Program-made: the position numbers and the translations under genes
Virus record (IMG/VR): IMGVR_UViG_3300025722_000102
Coordinates: 1-42,941 of that record
DNA length: 42,941 nt
Direction: 5' to 3' (one strand)
Source of the DNA: a virus
The notes under the pieces: generated by a model
What the model was told of the DNA's origin: nothing
Database searches by the model: none
The model's input: the letters and a program-made list of their open reading frames with translations, nothing else
In this document: one piece after another, positions 7,347-15,757 of the stretch
Layout: the number at the start of each line of letters is the position of its first letter
Numbering within the stretch: the first letter of the stretch is position 1

Positions 7347-7987
7347 CTTCCCCCCGGATCGTTTACTGAGTATTCTTCAACTGTAATATTCTTGCGGTCA
7401 ATTACGTACACTACATCTTGTTTATGTTTGAGTGATACCACATCATCCTGGTGCATGTTTGAGAATATGCCACGAATACACTTACTGACCATCTCGTGTG
7501 TGACAACCACCATGTTCCCACCGCAGTTGTCCTTAAGGAAATCAAGAGTCCTTCTATGTATGTCTAGATAGCACTCGCCTCCTGGAAACCTGTTCCTCCA
7601 CTTGTCAGCCTTACGATGAGCAGCCTCTTCTGGCATTAGATCGTCCCAGTCGGCAATTATCTTGCCCTGTGCGATACCCATGTTTCCCTCCATAAGCCTC
7701 TTATCCTGCTCTATTGATGAACACTGCATGGTTGTGTCCCCATGTTCCAGCATTATCCTTGCAGTCTGCATAGTCCTGTCCTGCGGGGAGGCTACGAATC
7801 TTACATGAGTTAGTCCCATATTCTCTATCAGGCGTGAGACGGCCCAGCCAAATGTCGCTGCCTGACCTCTTCCACGTCCGGTTAGGTCTGAATTCATGTG
7901 ACCTTGGCACATCCCCTTCTTATTCCACTCGCTCTGTCCGTGTCTGACAAGAATAAGTTTTCCACTGAATATGTTTTTAGCTTCCAT
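7343..7987 (-). CDS. Histidine phosphatase (phosphoglycerate-mutase-like)
   Basis: The product is 214 residues and opens with KLILVRHGQSEWNKKG, the RHG catalytic signature of the histidine phosphatase superfamily. The downstream FVASPQDRTMQTARIM and VVVTHEMVSK segments supply the second Arg and His. The family includes mutases and sugar- or nucleotide-phosphate phosphatases. In this operon, next to a NeuB-like synthase, it probably acts on a phosphorylated sugar or keto-acid intermediate, though a general phosphatase is possible. The gene overlaps the NeuB-like stop by 11 bases and ends in an ATGA overlap with the sialyltransferase-like gene. Confidence 0.75.
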   Translation of the reverse strand: MEAKNIFSGKLILVRHGQSEWNKKGMCQGHMNSDLTGRGRGQAATFGWAVSRLIENMGLTHVRFVASPQDRTMQTARIMLEHGDTTMQCSSIEQDKRLMEGNMGIAQGKIIADWDDLMPEEAAHRKADKWRNRFPGGECYLDIHRRTLDFLKDNCGGNMVVVTHEMVSKCIRGIFSNMHQDDVVSLKHKQDVVYVIDRKNITVEEYSVNDPGGR

Positions 7988-8807
7988 AGTCTAGGTCATC
8001 CAGAAATCTAGACTCTCCACTGCTGGTGGCTGAGTCACGGGAGTCCTCTTTCAAAACTTTTGATACGCTGTCTATCATCTCACGATACTCCCTGGGCAGC
8101 AAGGCGCACTCAAGGTGGTGAATTTTAAAATCTCTAGAAAGAGAAAAGTGTCTTTCTATCATGGTTGCTCCGCTTAGAGCTGCTATAATAGATGCGGCAT
8201 AGCCAACCTCGTGGCCAGAGTACCCGATAGACACACGACTAGATGCGCTCACTTCCCCTAGCATTCTGCGAACATACCTACAGTTGGATAATCCATCCGG
8301 AGTAGGGTATAGCGATACGCAGTGGAGTATGTGAGCCTCGATGCCAGCTTCTTCGATCTTCTTAAGTGCTGACTTAAAGAACTCGTGAGATTTCCCTCCC
8401 ATGGAGTATACCATTGGGATGTCCATATCGCCACAGGCCTTAACAACTAGGTCGAACAGATCTGACTTGGCTGCATCCATTGATGCGATCTTTAGAGCGG
8501 CGGGCCCAAACCCACTTACGAAATCTAGAGAAGCTTGGTCATGCACGGTGGAGAACCAGTCGATGCCAACTGCCTTACAGTGGTCAACTATCTCTTGCAC
8601 GTCACCCCTGTTGATCTCCAAGGACCTTCTGTAAGCCTTGAAGTTCATATTGCGCCACATCTTCCCATCGTCTGGATAATAGGCATCAACGTCCTTGAAC
8701 TTAAACTTAACCATATTGGCACCAGAGTCCTTTGCGGCAGTTATCATTGCCTTAAGAACATTGGTAGATCCAAGGTGGTTGATGGTCATTTCTGCGACAT
8801 AGATCAT
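7977..8807 (-). CDS. NeuB-like nonulosonate synthase
   Basis: The product is 276 residues and follows the NeuB TIM barrel: IYVAEMTINHLGS, ANMVKFKFKDVDAYYP, WFSTVHDQASLDFV, AALKIAS, AHILHCVSLYPTP, RVSIGYSGHEVGYAASI and TMIERHFSLSRD. NeuB enzymes condense phosphoenolpyruvate with a hexosamine derivative to give a nine-carbon nonulosonic acid. It is shorter than the usual 340-350 residues because the C-terminal SAF (antifreeze-like) lid domain is missing, so the substrate may differ from sialic acid. ATG 8807 lies one base after the preceding stop, with GGAAG upstream. It sits between the RraA-like and histidine-phosphatase genes. Confidence 0.75.
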   Translation of the reverse strand: MIYVAEMTINHLGSTNVLKAMITAAKDSGANMVKFKFKDVDAYYPDDGKMWRNMNFKAYRRSLEINRGDVQEIVDHCKAVGIDWFSTVHDQASLDFVSGFGPAALKIASMDAAKSDLFDLVVKACGDMDIPMVYSMGGKSHEFFKSALKKIEEAGIEAHILHCVSLYPTPDGLSNCRYVRRMLGEVSASSRVSIGYSGHEVGYAASIIAALSGATMIERHFSLSRDFKIHHLECALLPREYREMIDSVSKVLKEDSRDSATSSGESRFLDDLDYGS

Positions 8808-8808
8808 G

Positions 8809-9480
8809 TTACCATCTTCCAAGCTTCTTCAAGATTTCGTCTAAATCCTCGTCCTCGTCAATCATGTCCCTAATCTTCCCCTCACGAGCGACGACCCCGA
8901 GGTACTTCTTGCGCCAACCTTTTTTGTATATCTCACCAGGGATCACTAGTGCCCCATCGAGATCCATCGCAACGTAGTCCCCCATCATTATCTCCACGTC
9001 ATCTATCCTAATGTCACACATGTAGTCGACCAGTGCCCAATGTCCAATAGCGTCGATAGGAACGCAGCCGTTAGAGAAGACTGGGTATTTAATTCTATCT
9101 ATCACGGTCATGTCTCTGGTATATCCATCTGTAAGCATGCCCACGGACCCCATCTTCTGGTAAATCATTGACGTTATATCCCCAGTATGAGCAACCTCCA
9201 TGTCCCCCGCTTCAAGACATACGATTGGCTTTAGCTTACGAAACAGATCCTGCTGCTCACGGTAGATACTCATTCTTATGTCATCTAGTTTCTTGTAGGC
9301 TGGAGGATCAGACTCAGGTTCTGTAACCACCCTGCCCCTTGTGGTAAACACTGGAGAAACGATTAGTCCATTCCTTTTTCCACGGTATCCAGCTGATGGC
9401 TTGATGTTAACAAACTGATCATTGGCCTTGGGACCCATAATATCTCTCAGTGCGTCATATGCTGCGCCAAGATAGGACAT
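8809..9480 (-). CDS. RraA/HMG-aldolase-like protein
   Basis: The product is 223 residues with the RraA-like fold signature. It has a MGSVGMLTDGYTRDM segment holding the GxxTDGxxRD motif, then VFSNGCVPIDAIGH, VEIMMGDYVAMDLDGALVIP and a C-terminal helix. This superfamily includes RraA (an RNase E inhibitor) and 4-hydroxy-4-methyl-2-oxoglutarate/oxaloacetate aldolases, which handle pyruvate. The G..R and D residues used for metal and substrate binding are present, so the aldolase or decarboxylase branch is likely. Inside a nonulosonate-type operon it may make or break a pyruvate-derived keto acid. Its start overlaps the NeuA-like stop (TAATG), preceded by AAGG. Confidence 0.65.
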   Translation of the reverse strand: MSYLGAAYDALRDIMGPKANDQFVNIKPSAGYRGKRNGLIVSPVFTTRGRVVTEPESDPPAYKKLDDIRMSIYREQQDLFRKLKPIVCLEAGDMEVAHTGDITSMIYQKMGSVGMLTDGYTRDMTVIDRIKYPVFSNGCVPIDAIGHWALVDYMCDIRIDDVEIMMGDYVAMDLDGALVIPGEIYKKGWRKKYLGVVAREGKIRDMIDEDEDLDEILKKLGRW

Positions 9481-10148
9481 TAGCTACCTTCTTGCCTAAT
9501 AAGTATTGCCTCAACGATGGCCAGATCTTCTGGGTCGTCGATGTCCAATGATTCAGTCTTTGAAACCTCTACCAATAGAGGGTTCTTCCCCACTCGTGTT
9601 CCCCTGTTTACAAATGACTCAACTGTTACGCCATATAGGCCATGAGTCTCCATCATCTTCTTGTCCAAGTCTTGAGAGTTAGGCAGATCCTCAATAGTGA
9701 AGTTCTCAGGAGACCCATTGTTCCAAAAGTATTCCTGAACAGGAACCACTGTCATGAACGAATCGTGTCCAGTTGAATTCTTCCATTCTCTAATAACCCT
9801 ATCAATAGTCTCCGCTGTAATAAGAGGAGAGGTGGAGAAGGTTTGACAGATGACATCTACTTCTTCAATTGTGTGCAGTGCCCATGTTAGTAGGTCATTT
9901 GCGTTGCAGTCGTTTGTAGCAAGTTCTGCTGGTCTATCAATCAGGCGAAGACCCTTGCTGAGTAGGTCGCTAACTTCTGACTTGATATCATCGCTCTCTG
10001 TATCCAGGTACACGTAGTCAACCTCTTTACATAGGAGTGCCTTTTCACATGCCCTGCGAACAAGAGTTTTTCCCCCTACTAAGGTGAGGTTTTTATTCCT
10101 CACCCTCTCGGACGTGCCCTTGGCCGGTATGGTAAGTGCAACTTTCAT
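9480..10148 (-). CDS. NeuA-like acylneuraminate cytidylyltransferase
   Basis: The product is 222 residues. It opens with ALTIPAKGTSERVRNKNL, the CTP-binding loop of CMP-N-acylneuraminate synthetases, followed by GKTLVRRACEKAL. Further on are VYLDTESDDI, the RPAELATNDCNANDLLTWAL region and CQTFSTSPLI. It ends with LDIDDPEDLAIVEAIL, the usual metal-binding end of the family. The expected reaction is CTP plus a nonulosonic acid to CMP-sugar and pyrophosphate. It lies directly between the KdsB-type fusion and RraA-like genes with stop/start overlap on both sides, so it is part of one pathway. The exact sugar cannot be read from sequence. Confidence 0.75.
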   Translation of the reverse strand: MKVALTIPAKGTSERVRNKNLTLVGGKTLVRRACEKALLCKEVDYVYLDTESDDIKSEVSDLLSKGLRLIDRPAELATNDCNANDLLTWALHTIEEVDVICQTFSTSPLITAETIDRVIREWKNSTGHDSFMTVVPVQEYFWNNGSPENFTIEDLPNSQDLDKKMMETHGLYGVTVESFVNRGTRVGKNPLLVEVSKTESLDIDDPEDLAIVEAILIRQEGS

Positions 10149-11872
10149 TATTGGGCGTCCAGTCTGTTAGACACTGCGATAGCATCTTCTGGGTAATCTA
10201 CGGCAATGGTATCCCCATCGACCTCTATGCATATTACGTTTATACCAAGCTCTAGAAATCTTATTATCTCAATGTCCTCAGCCCACTCATTGTAGCCCTT
10301 CACCTGAACAGAGGAGAACCTCTCCAGCTCTTCTTTTGAGAAGCCATATATACAAACCTGTTTTTTTGACTTAACAGCTGATCCATCTTTTGTACCAGGG
10401 ATTGCTACTCTTGATGCATATAGTAGACTACCATTCTCCGCAACAACCATCTTGGGAACACTGGGGTCTTCCGGATTTTCATCACATGACATGTCGGCCA
10501 CACAGTTAATAACTGAGTCCCTATTGCTTAGCTTTGCAGATATAACTCTCTTTACGTCTTCTGGGTTAAGCATAGGCTCGTCTCCCTGTATGTTTATGAA
10601 GTAGTCTGCGTCTATTTCAAGTGCGGCCTCAGCAACTCGATCTGTTCCGGTTAGACAGGTGTCTGAGGTCATTATACACCTGTACCCGTACTCCTCAACA
10701 ACTCTCTGAATTTCCATGTTCTCAGTAGCGATGTAAACATCTTCTTTCCCACCCATAGCCTCTGCTGCGATGTCAGCTACTCTTATTATCATAGGTTTTC
10801 CAGAAATATCAACCAGAGGCTTCCCTGGAAACCTAGATGACTTGTATCTTGCGGGAATGATACACGCAACCCTTGGGGCCAGCCTGGAATCTTTAATTGC
10901 CTTCTGCATTGCATCATAGTCAAAAGAATCTGTTATAGAAAGGTTGGTCAGGATGGTCTGAATCTGACTTGGACTGTACCCTTCTTCCTGCAGTCTCTGA
11001 ACGTATGTTGGATGTATTTTCATTGCTCCTGAAATAAGATACGATTCAGAGTACCCCCATTTTCCATTGGAGAAATGCTTTGATATTACACCCTGGAGCC
11101 CATTATGTCTACCAGACCCTTCGTACTGAAATTCACACAGGGTTAGCATCTGCTCAGTCTTAGTGTTGCCTACTCCCCTACCCATCCCTGTGACTGTAGA
11201 GTCTACGTATTTGCACCCAGAATTGATTGCTGCTAAGCTATTAGCAAAGGCAAGTCCCATATTATCATGAAAATGAGCTCCTACACTGCATTCGGTTACA
11301 GACTCAACCAGGGTTTCAACCATTTCAGGAAGGCAGCTTCCAAATGAATCTGCGAAGTACAGTGCCTCAATGTCTAAAACTTGCAAACTAGATACAATGC
11401 TATCTCTTAGGTCTCTATTGTGTGCCAACAAATGACATTGCATTATGTTCACCATGCACTTATATCCAAGCTTTCTTATGATCTCTACCAAGGCAGCTGC
11501 TCTTTTTGCCTCCGAGGGTGATGGCTTGATTGCTATCCTGCAAATAGAGAAGGGCGATTCAGATGAATAACGAACACATTCCAGAACCCTGGACTCCACT
11601 ACATTACCATCTGCGTCTGAAAACTCTTTTAGATCTAACATGAATGATAACTCAACATTTTCACATAGATCCCCCACTACAGATGATACAAATCCATCGT
11701 TTGTCTTCCTCCACTTGCCCCCTTTTAGGGGAGACTTGTATCCCAATTCAACAACGTCAATACCTGACCCTATCAGTGATTTAACTGTATCACGAACCAT
11801 CTCACGACTGAATTCCCACTCAGTCCAGTATCCGCCATCCCTTAGAGTGCAGTCTAGGAGCTTAAAACTCAT
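10148..11872 (-). CDS. Aldolase (DRE-TIM) fused to CMP-Kdo synthetase
   Basis: The 574-residue product carries two enzymes. Residues 1-325 are a DRE-TIM metallolyase: LLDCTLRDGGYWTEW at the start, ALYFADSFGSCLPEMV, and GAHFHDNMGLAFANSLAA with the metal-binding His pair. This is the HMG-CoA lyase/4-hydroxy-2-oxovalerate aldolase group. Residues 332-574 are KdsB-like: CIIPARYKSSRFPGKPLVDI, MSSDT-type GTDRVAEAA, FINIQGDEPML and DTIAVDYPEDA. KdsB makes CMP-Kdo from CTP and Kdo. The fusion implies that a keto-acid sugar made by the aldolase is passed on for activation. I see no stop or frameshift between the halves. It follows the GT gene without a gap. Confidence 0.75.
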   Translation of the reverse strand: MSFKLLDCTLRDGGYWTEWEFSREMVRDTVKSLIGSGIDVVELGYKSPLKGGKWRKTNDGFVSSVVGDLCENVELSFMLDLKEFSDADGNVVESRVLECVRYSSESPFSICRIAIKPSPSEAKRAAALVEIIRKLGYKCMVNIMQCHLLAHNRDLRDSIVSSLQVLDIEALYFADSFGSCLPEMVETLVESVTECSVGAHFHDNMGLAFANSLAAINSGCKYVDSTVTGMGRGVGNTKTEQMLTLCEFQYEGSGRHNGLQGVISKHFSNGKWGYSESYLISGAMKIHPTYVQRLQEEGYSPSQIQTILTNLSITDSFDYDAMQKAIKDSRLAPRVACIIPARYKSSRFPGKPLVDISGKPMIIRVADIAAEAMGGKEDVYIATENMEIQRVVEEYGYRCIMTSDTCLTGTDRVAEAALEIDADYFINIQGDEPMLNPEDVKRVISAKLSNRDSVINCVADMSCDENPEDPSVPKMVVAENGSLLYASRVAIPGTKDGSAVKSKKQVCIYGFSKEELERFSSVQVKGYNEWAEDIEIIRFLELGINVICIEVDGDTIAVDYPEDAIAVSNRLDAQ

Positions 11873-12874
11873 CTATTCGCTTTCTGAAGATCTAGCTCCA
11901 TCCTTGATCGCCTTCTGCGCTTTCTCGTTCAATTCCTTCTGCGCTTTCTCAGCCCTGTTCATGTTAGCCTCATCCTGAACTTTCTTGACTTCCATTCTTT
12001 GATTGTAGCTGGCAACCATATTTTCATGTGAAGAGAAGTGGTAGGCTGGTGTCATAACATCCATAAAGATTTTATCAAGCCCCATCTCCGAGAACTGCTC
12101 GCACAGGGAGATCCATTCTACATCGTGATCTATGCCATTGATCTCTGCAGATAGGCTCATGCTGGAGAAAACTGCTCCGTCCACGAAACCCTTTGCATTG
12201 AACGCACAGATGCCGTTGAATGTCGAGTACAGTTTAAGGTGTGTGACCTGCGGCTGCATAACAAGTGAGTACAGTAGCTCGTGCGGTGTACAGTTCCACC
12301 AAGTGTCACTCTTCTGGCCTCGTGTTGCCCACTTGTCATAAAGCTCCTTTTCTGGCCTCTGCACGTCTCCATGCAGAGAGTAGACCGATAGCACGTCCGC
12401 ATCGCCTAGCAGTACTGGTGCTAGGATCTTTGGAATCGTTTGAGCCTCCATGTGGTAGTCCATGTCTAGCCAGATGATAGCTGCGTAATCGGACATGTCC
12501 TCTACATTGTCTAGGCAGTTGTTTCTGATTAGTGCCATTTTGTCGATTCTGTCCTTGCTTACTACTGAGTCGTAAGCCTCAAGGTCCAGCTTCTCTGAAA
12601 CTATACGGCAGTCTACGTTATCCGGAGACTTCTCGAAAACATTGTTGAATGCCTCAACTGTTCCGTCAGATGAGTCGTTTTCGTAGATTAGCACTTCAAA
12701 GCTTATTGAGCCCATCATTTTTAGATCCTCAAACAATGCCTCCATCTGTATCTCTACGATGCTCTCGCAATCTCTGGCTACGGCTAGAATTAGAGTTGAT
12801 GTATTTTCTGGCATAACTCTTTGGGAGCCATCCTCGATGACACCCTCTTCTTTGATCTCTTCATTGTCTGACAT
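11873..12874 (-). CDS. Glycosyltransferase, GT-A (CAP59/GT69-like)
   Basis: The product is 333 residues. After an acidic 20-residue head comes STLILAVARDCESIVE, EVLIYENDSSDGTVEAF, MALIRNNCLDNV and IIWLDMDYHMEA. The last contains the DxD metal and nucleotide-sugar motif (DMD). The arrangement resembles cryptococcal CAP59-type/GT69 mannosyltransferases and related bacterial GT-A enzymes. NGICAFNAKGF and DVEWISLCEQF fit the acceptor side. The last 50 residues (NRAEKAQKELNEKAQKA) form a charged coiled coil. No signal or membrane segment is seen. It is the second gene of the glycan operon, two bases after the large glycosyltransferase. Confidence 0.65.
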   Translation of the reverse strand: MSDNEEIKEEGVIEDGSQRVMPENTSTLILAVARDCESIVEIQMEALFEDLKMMGSISFEVLIYENDSSDGTVEAFNNVFEKSPDNVDCRIVSEKLDLEAYDSVVSKDRIDKMALIRNNCLDNVEDMSDYAAIIWLDMDYHMEAQTIPKILAPVLLGDADVLSVYSLHGDVQRPEKELYDKWATRGQKSDTWWNCTPHELLYSLVMQPQVTHLKLYSTFNGICAFNAKGFVDGAVFSSMSLSAEINGIDHDVEWISLCEQFSEMGLDKIFMDVMTPAYHFSSHENMVASYNQRMEVKKVQDEANMNRAEKAQKELNEKAQKAIKDGARSSESE

Positions 12875-12875
12875 C

Positions 12876-14975
12876 TTAACTACTCTCTTTCGCCACTGGT
12901 GGCTTGTCTAGGTTGAAACTAATAGGCTTGTGGCTATCGACGATGTATATGGAGCCGCCTCTTATGTGGTTGCGGATGGCCTCTGCGCCATCTGTCTGCG
13001 CTACTCTTACAGTATAGCATCCTTCTGGAGTTGAGTAGTCTATCGCAGCTACACGCTTGCTGTGCTCAAGGAACACTGAAGCCTCTTTAGCCCCTGAGGT
13101 GATCATTAGAGCTGAGACCGGAGATGATCCCTGTGAGGGGTGGATAAGTCTTTCCTCAAACAGTGGCTTCAATGTGTCGATCCCGCCTTCTCTTACCGAA
13201 AGCTTTAGAATGCTGAAGTCACTTTTAGTTTCCCCATGCAAGTACAGCTCACTAAGAATATGCTGTGGATCAATGTTGTATACGAATTCTCCACTCTTGA
13301 CAATGAAGACCCATCCTCCGTTAGAGGCTTCCTTTAGCTTTTCAGTCTGGTCGTCTCCTTGCTCAATGATGACAGATTCTACCTTGCAGTTGTTTTTAAG
13401 ATTCCATTTTGTTCCCTCGTCCTCGGATACGTTGCCGTTTGACAAGATGGCGAACGTTAGACTTGGTATGTCCCATCCGGAACGATCTTTCAGTGCTGCC
13501 TGCATTATTGCTGCTTCCCACTTCTTACCAGCGAGATTCCAACTGTAGTTGCCAATGGCCAGGGAGCGGCCTTCTTCTCCCAGAGTCGATGCGTAGAAGT
13601 CGCTTGACAGAACTTTGTTCATGTTCTCTACTAGACTGTTTACACTAAAGATGGCCCTATTTTGCATAGTCTCTGCCTCTGTGTACATAGTTTCAACCTT
13701 GATCGGGAGTGCTCCTCCGTTGCGGTTCTTCTCGTACATTGAAGAGTAGTCTGTGCATGTCACTGGTACGCCGCAGGACTTAGCCTCTGTCGCTGGCATC
13801 CCGTCACCTTCGCAAATTGACGCTTGAACATACAGGTCCATTAGGTTGTAAATCTCATTAAGGGCCTCTTCGTCATAGCCCTTATTGGTGTTTGGCGTAG
13901 TCACCGTGTTCTTGCCGCATTTGGCACATGGTCTGGAGTTGAATCCCCATGTTGAAACACCCATAGCGTTGCAGGAGTGACAGATGTGGGAGAAAAGCAC
14001 TCGATGCTCTAGACCATTCCTAAACACCGACTCGGGGATGTCGAATCCAACGTCTGGAATCCCCGTATGGAGAAGAAGTGCCGATAGCTCTCCAGTTTCT
14101 GGATACTTGTCTAGGAACTTCCCATACGAGTCGATGAGTCTGCTGAACAGCTTTCTGGGCTGGTTCCTCATAACGGATCCGACAATCTTTACTTCTGGAC
14201 TGAGACCCCACTTCAACTTCACCTCGGACTTGTCCAATGGTTTGAACACCGCTGGGTCTGTGCCTGCCTGAGCAACTCTAGCTACTTCCAGCGGCACTAT
14301 TCCGTGGCGCTTTGCAAGATCTGTTCTGGACTGATCCTCCATTACCTTTTTCCCGAAGTGGCTGTACGCCATAAGAGTGTCGGCCTTGCCATAGTCCTTT
14401 AGCCACTCCCATCTCTGGGGGTAGGAGTCTACGCAAGCCATCCAGATCACGTGACATTTTTTTGTTATGTTGTGATCGACTACGAATCTGTCCATCCAGT
14501 GGTCTCTATGGATTAAAACCACGTCCGGCTGAAAGTCTGTCATTACACTCTGGTACTTGAAAAGTCCGAATTGGTTATCTCTGTAGTTAGCTTGGTAAGC
14601 CTTCTGCTGCTCCTCGCCTATTGGCATGTTTCCGTAGAATTTCCAGGGAACTGAACTTACCCTGGGGTCAATGTCTCCCCCGTAGGAGCCTAGCTCTGCT
14701 ACTGTCATATTTGGAATGGCATGGAGGTGTGTTAGAACCTCTCTTGTGTAAGTTGAAAAACCCGTATGAAGATAAGAAGCCTCTGATACGAATAGTACCT
14801 TGATCTCCTCGGCATCTTTGTTTACTCCGTTGTCTATCAGGGCCTGTAAGTCATCAAGGCTGTCATGGGATGAATCAAACTTGGCACCTTTGATATTGTC
14901 ACGAATCTGTCCACCAGTCCTCAGGCTCACTTTCTGAACCTTGTCAGGGCTGCGCTTTTTACGCTTCTTAGCCAT
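12876..14975 (-). CDS. Large GT4-like glycosyltransferase with zinc ribbon
   Basis: The 699-residue product begins with a basic stretch (AKKRKKRSPDKVQK). A GT-B fold follows: VLFVSEASYLHTGFSTYTRE, a VVLIHRDHWMDR region, and VGSVMRNQPRKLFSRLIDSY opening the second Rossmann domain. ICEGDGMPATEAKSCGVPV is the GT4 EX7E-type donor motif. Inserted between these, near residues 335-360, are CHSCNAMG and PCAKCGKN, a four-Cys zinc ribbon that is unusual in GT4 enzymes. The last 170 residues resemble a degraded GT-A-like region. It is the first gene of the operon: AAGGAG lies five bases before ATG, with a candidate promoter upstream. Confidence 0.65.
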   Translation of the reverse strand: MAKKRKKRSPDKVQKVSLRTGGQIRDNIKGAKFDSSHDSLDDLQALIDNGVNKDAEEIKVLFVSEASYLHTGFSTYTREVLTHLHAIPNMTVAELGSYGGDIDPRVSSVPWKFYGNMPIGEEQQKAYQANYRDNQFGLFKYQSVMTDFQPDVVLIHRDHWMDRFVVDHNITKKCHVIWMACVDSYPQRWEWLKDYGKADTLMAYSHFGKKVMEDQSRTDLAKRHGIVPLEVARVAQAGTDPAVFKPLDKSEVKLKWGLSPEVKIVGSVMRNQPRKLFSRLIDSYGKFLDKYPETGELSALLLHTGIPDVGFDIPESVFRNGLEHRVLFSHICHSCNAMGVSTWGFNSRPCAKCGKNTVTTPNTNKGYDEEALNEIYNLMDLYVQASICEGDGMPATEAKSCGVPVTCTDYSSMYEKNRNGGALPIKVETMYTEAETMQNRAIFSVNSLVENMNKVLSSDFYASTLGEEGRSLAIGNYSWNLAGKKWEAAIMQAALKDRSGWDIPSLTFAILSNGNVSEDEGTKWNLKNNCKVESVIIEQGDDQTEKLKEASNGGWVFIVKSGEFVYNIDPQHILSELYLHGETKSDFSILKLSVREGGIDTLKPLFEERLIHPSQGSSPVSALMITSGAKEASVFLEHSKRVAAIDYSTPEGCYTVRVAQTDGAEAIRNHIRGGSIYIVDSHKPISFNLDKPPVAKESS

Positions 14976-15034
14976 ATCTTCTCCTTGTTTCCTTAAGTGT
15001 TTACAGGGCCTAAACTAATGAGGCTCCATGATAA

Positions 15035-15064
15035 ACTATAGCAGTTTTGAATTGGTTTTTTGAA
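15035..15064 (-). promoter_or_regulatory. Candidate promoter of the glycan operon
   Basis: On the minus strand, TTCAAA (15064-15059) and TATAGT (15040-15035) are separated by 18 bases. The -10 is extended by TG one base before (TGCTATAGT). The region is AT-rich, and the start would lie about 50 bases before the large glycosyltransferase gene. It sits just downstream of a terminator-like hairpin, which supports a new transcription unit. Confidence 0.45.
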
Positions 15065-15073
15065 TTTTACACT

Positions 15074-15136
15074 ATTAAATAAGTAATAAAAGCCCCCAGA
15101 ATCGCTAGCCTCGTATTGAGACAGGAAACTGGGGGC
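15074..15136 (-). terminator. Rho-independent-type terminator after ssb
   Basis: GCCCCCAG at 15136-15129 (minus strand) pairs perfectly with CTGGGGGC at 15099-15092, followed by TTTTATTACTTATTT. The loop is long (29 bases), so efficiency is uncertain. It lies about 100 bases beyond the ssb stop and marks the end of the replication-block transcript. The 15137-15238 stretch before it holds no recognisable gene. Confidence 0.6.
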
Positions 15137-15238
15137 AGCTGTGTAAGATTTCCGAACCAAGTATAGTCACAAGGTTTGCACTTGCTTTAGTCTATATCAA
15201 ATGGGAAGTACGGATCTTGTCAAGTTTAATGATAAGTG

Positions 15239-15715
15239 TTAGAACGGGCTGTCGGAACCAAATGGGTCTTCTCCGCCGAAGCTGGCGTCAGAGGCCGTCT
15301 CAGTTACTCGCTTGCTGGAGCCCTGGTCGCTTGACTTGCTGACGGCGGGGGCATTTGAGCCACTGCTTCGCCCTTTTCGGGAGTCTTGGGCATTCTTGAT
15401 CTCGAATGCATTGACGAAGAACGTCTTTCTCTTATCGCCTGTTTCCTTGTCGTTCCACTCGTTGGCTCTGAGTGATCCACGTACCAAGAGAAGGTCGTCG
15501 CTGTTTACGAGCTCATTCACCTCTCCGGACGGATTCCACATCTCTACGTTTACATAGGTATGAAAACCCTTCTTGTCTAGGTTGTCGAGGGAGAATTTTA
15601 GAATGGTTCTCTCTCCATCGGGAAGTGTCACTAGCTTGACGAAACGAGCTAGTCCCTCGATGTACATTGTGTTGGTGTTTCCACGAGCGTTGTCTTTATT
15701 GTCACTGTCTGCCAT
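15239..15715 (-). CDS. ssb: Single-stranded DNA-binding protein
   Basis: The product is 158 residues. The first 110 form an OB-fold of SSB type: YIEGLARFVKLV, LKFSLDNLDKKG, VNVEMWNPSGE and DLLLVRGSLRANEWNDKETG. A flexible Ser/Gly-rich linker follows. The end is DPFGSDSPF, the acidic tip through which SSBs recruit replication and repair partners. It should coat ssDNA at the fork with the DnaE, DnaB and DnaG proteins encoded nearby. ATG 15715 is chosen for GAAGG five bases upstream; TTG 15742 in the same frame is less likely. It is the last gene before the terminator. Confidence 0.85.
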   Translation of the reverse strand: MADSDNKDNARGNTNTMYIEGLARFVKLVTLPDGERTILKFSLDNLDKKGFHTYVNVEMWNPSGEVNELVNSDDLLLVRGSLRANEWNDKETGDKRKTFFVNAFEIKNAQDSRKGRSSGSNAPAVSKSSDQGSSKRVTETASDASFGGEDPFGSDSPF

Positions 15716-15757
15716 TGTGGCCTTCTTTCTCTGTTTGGCCAACTTGGCCGGTTTTGA

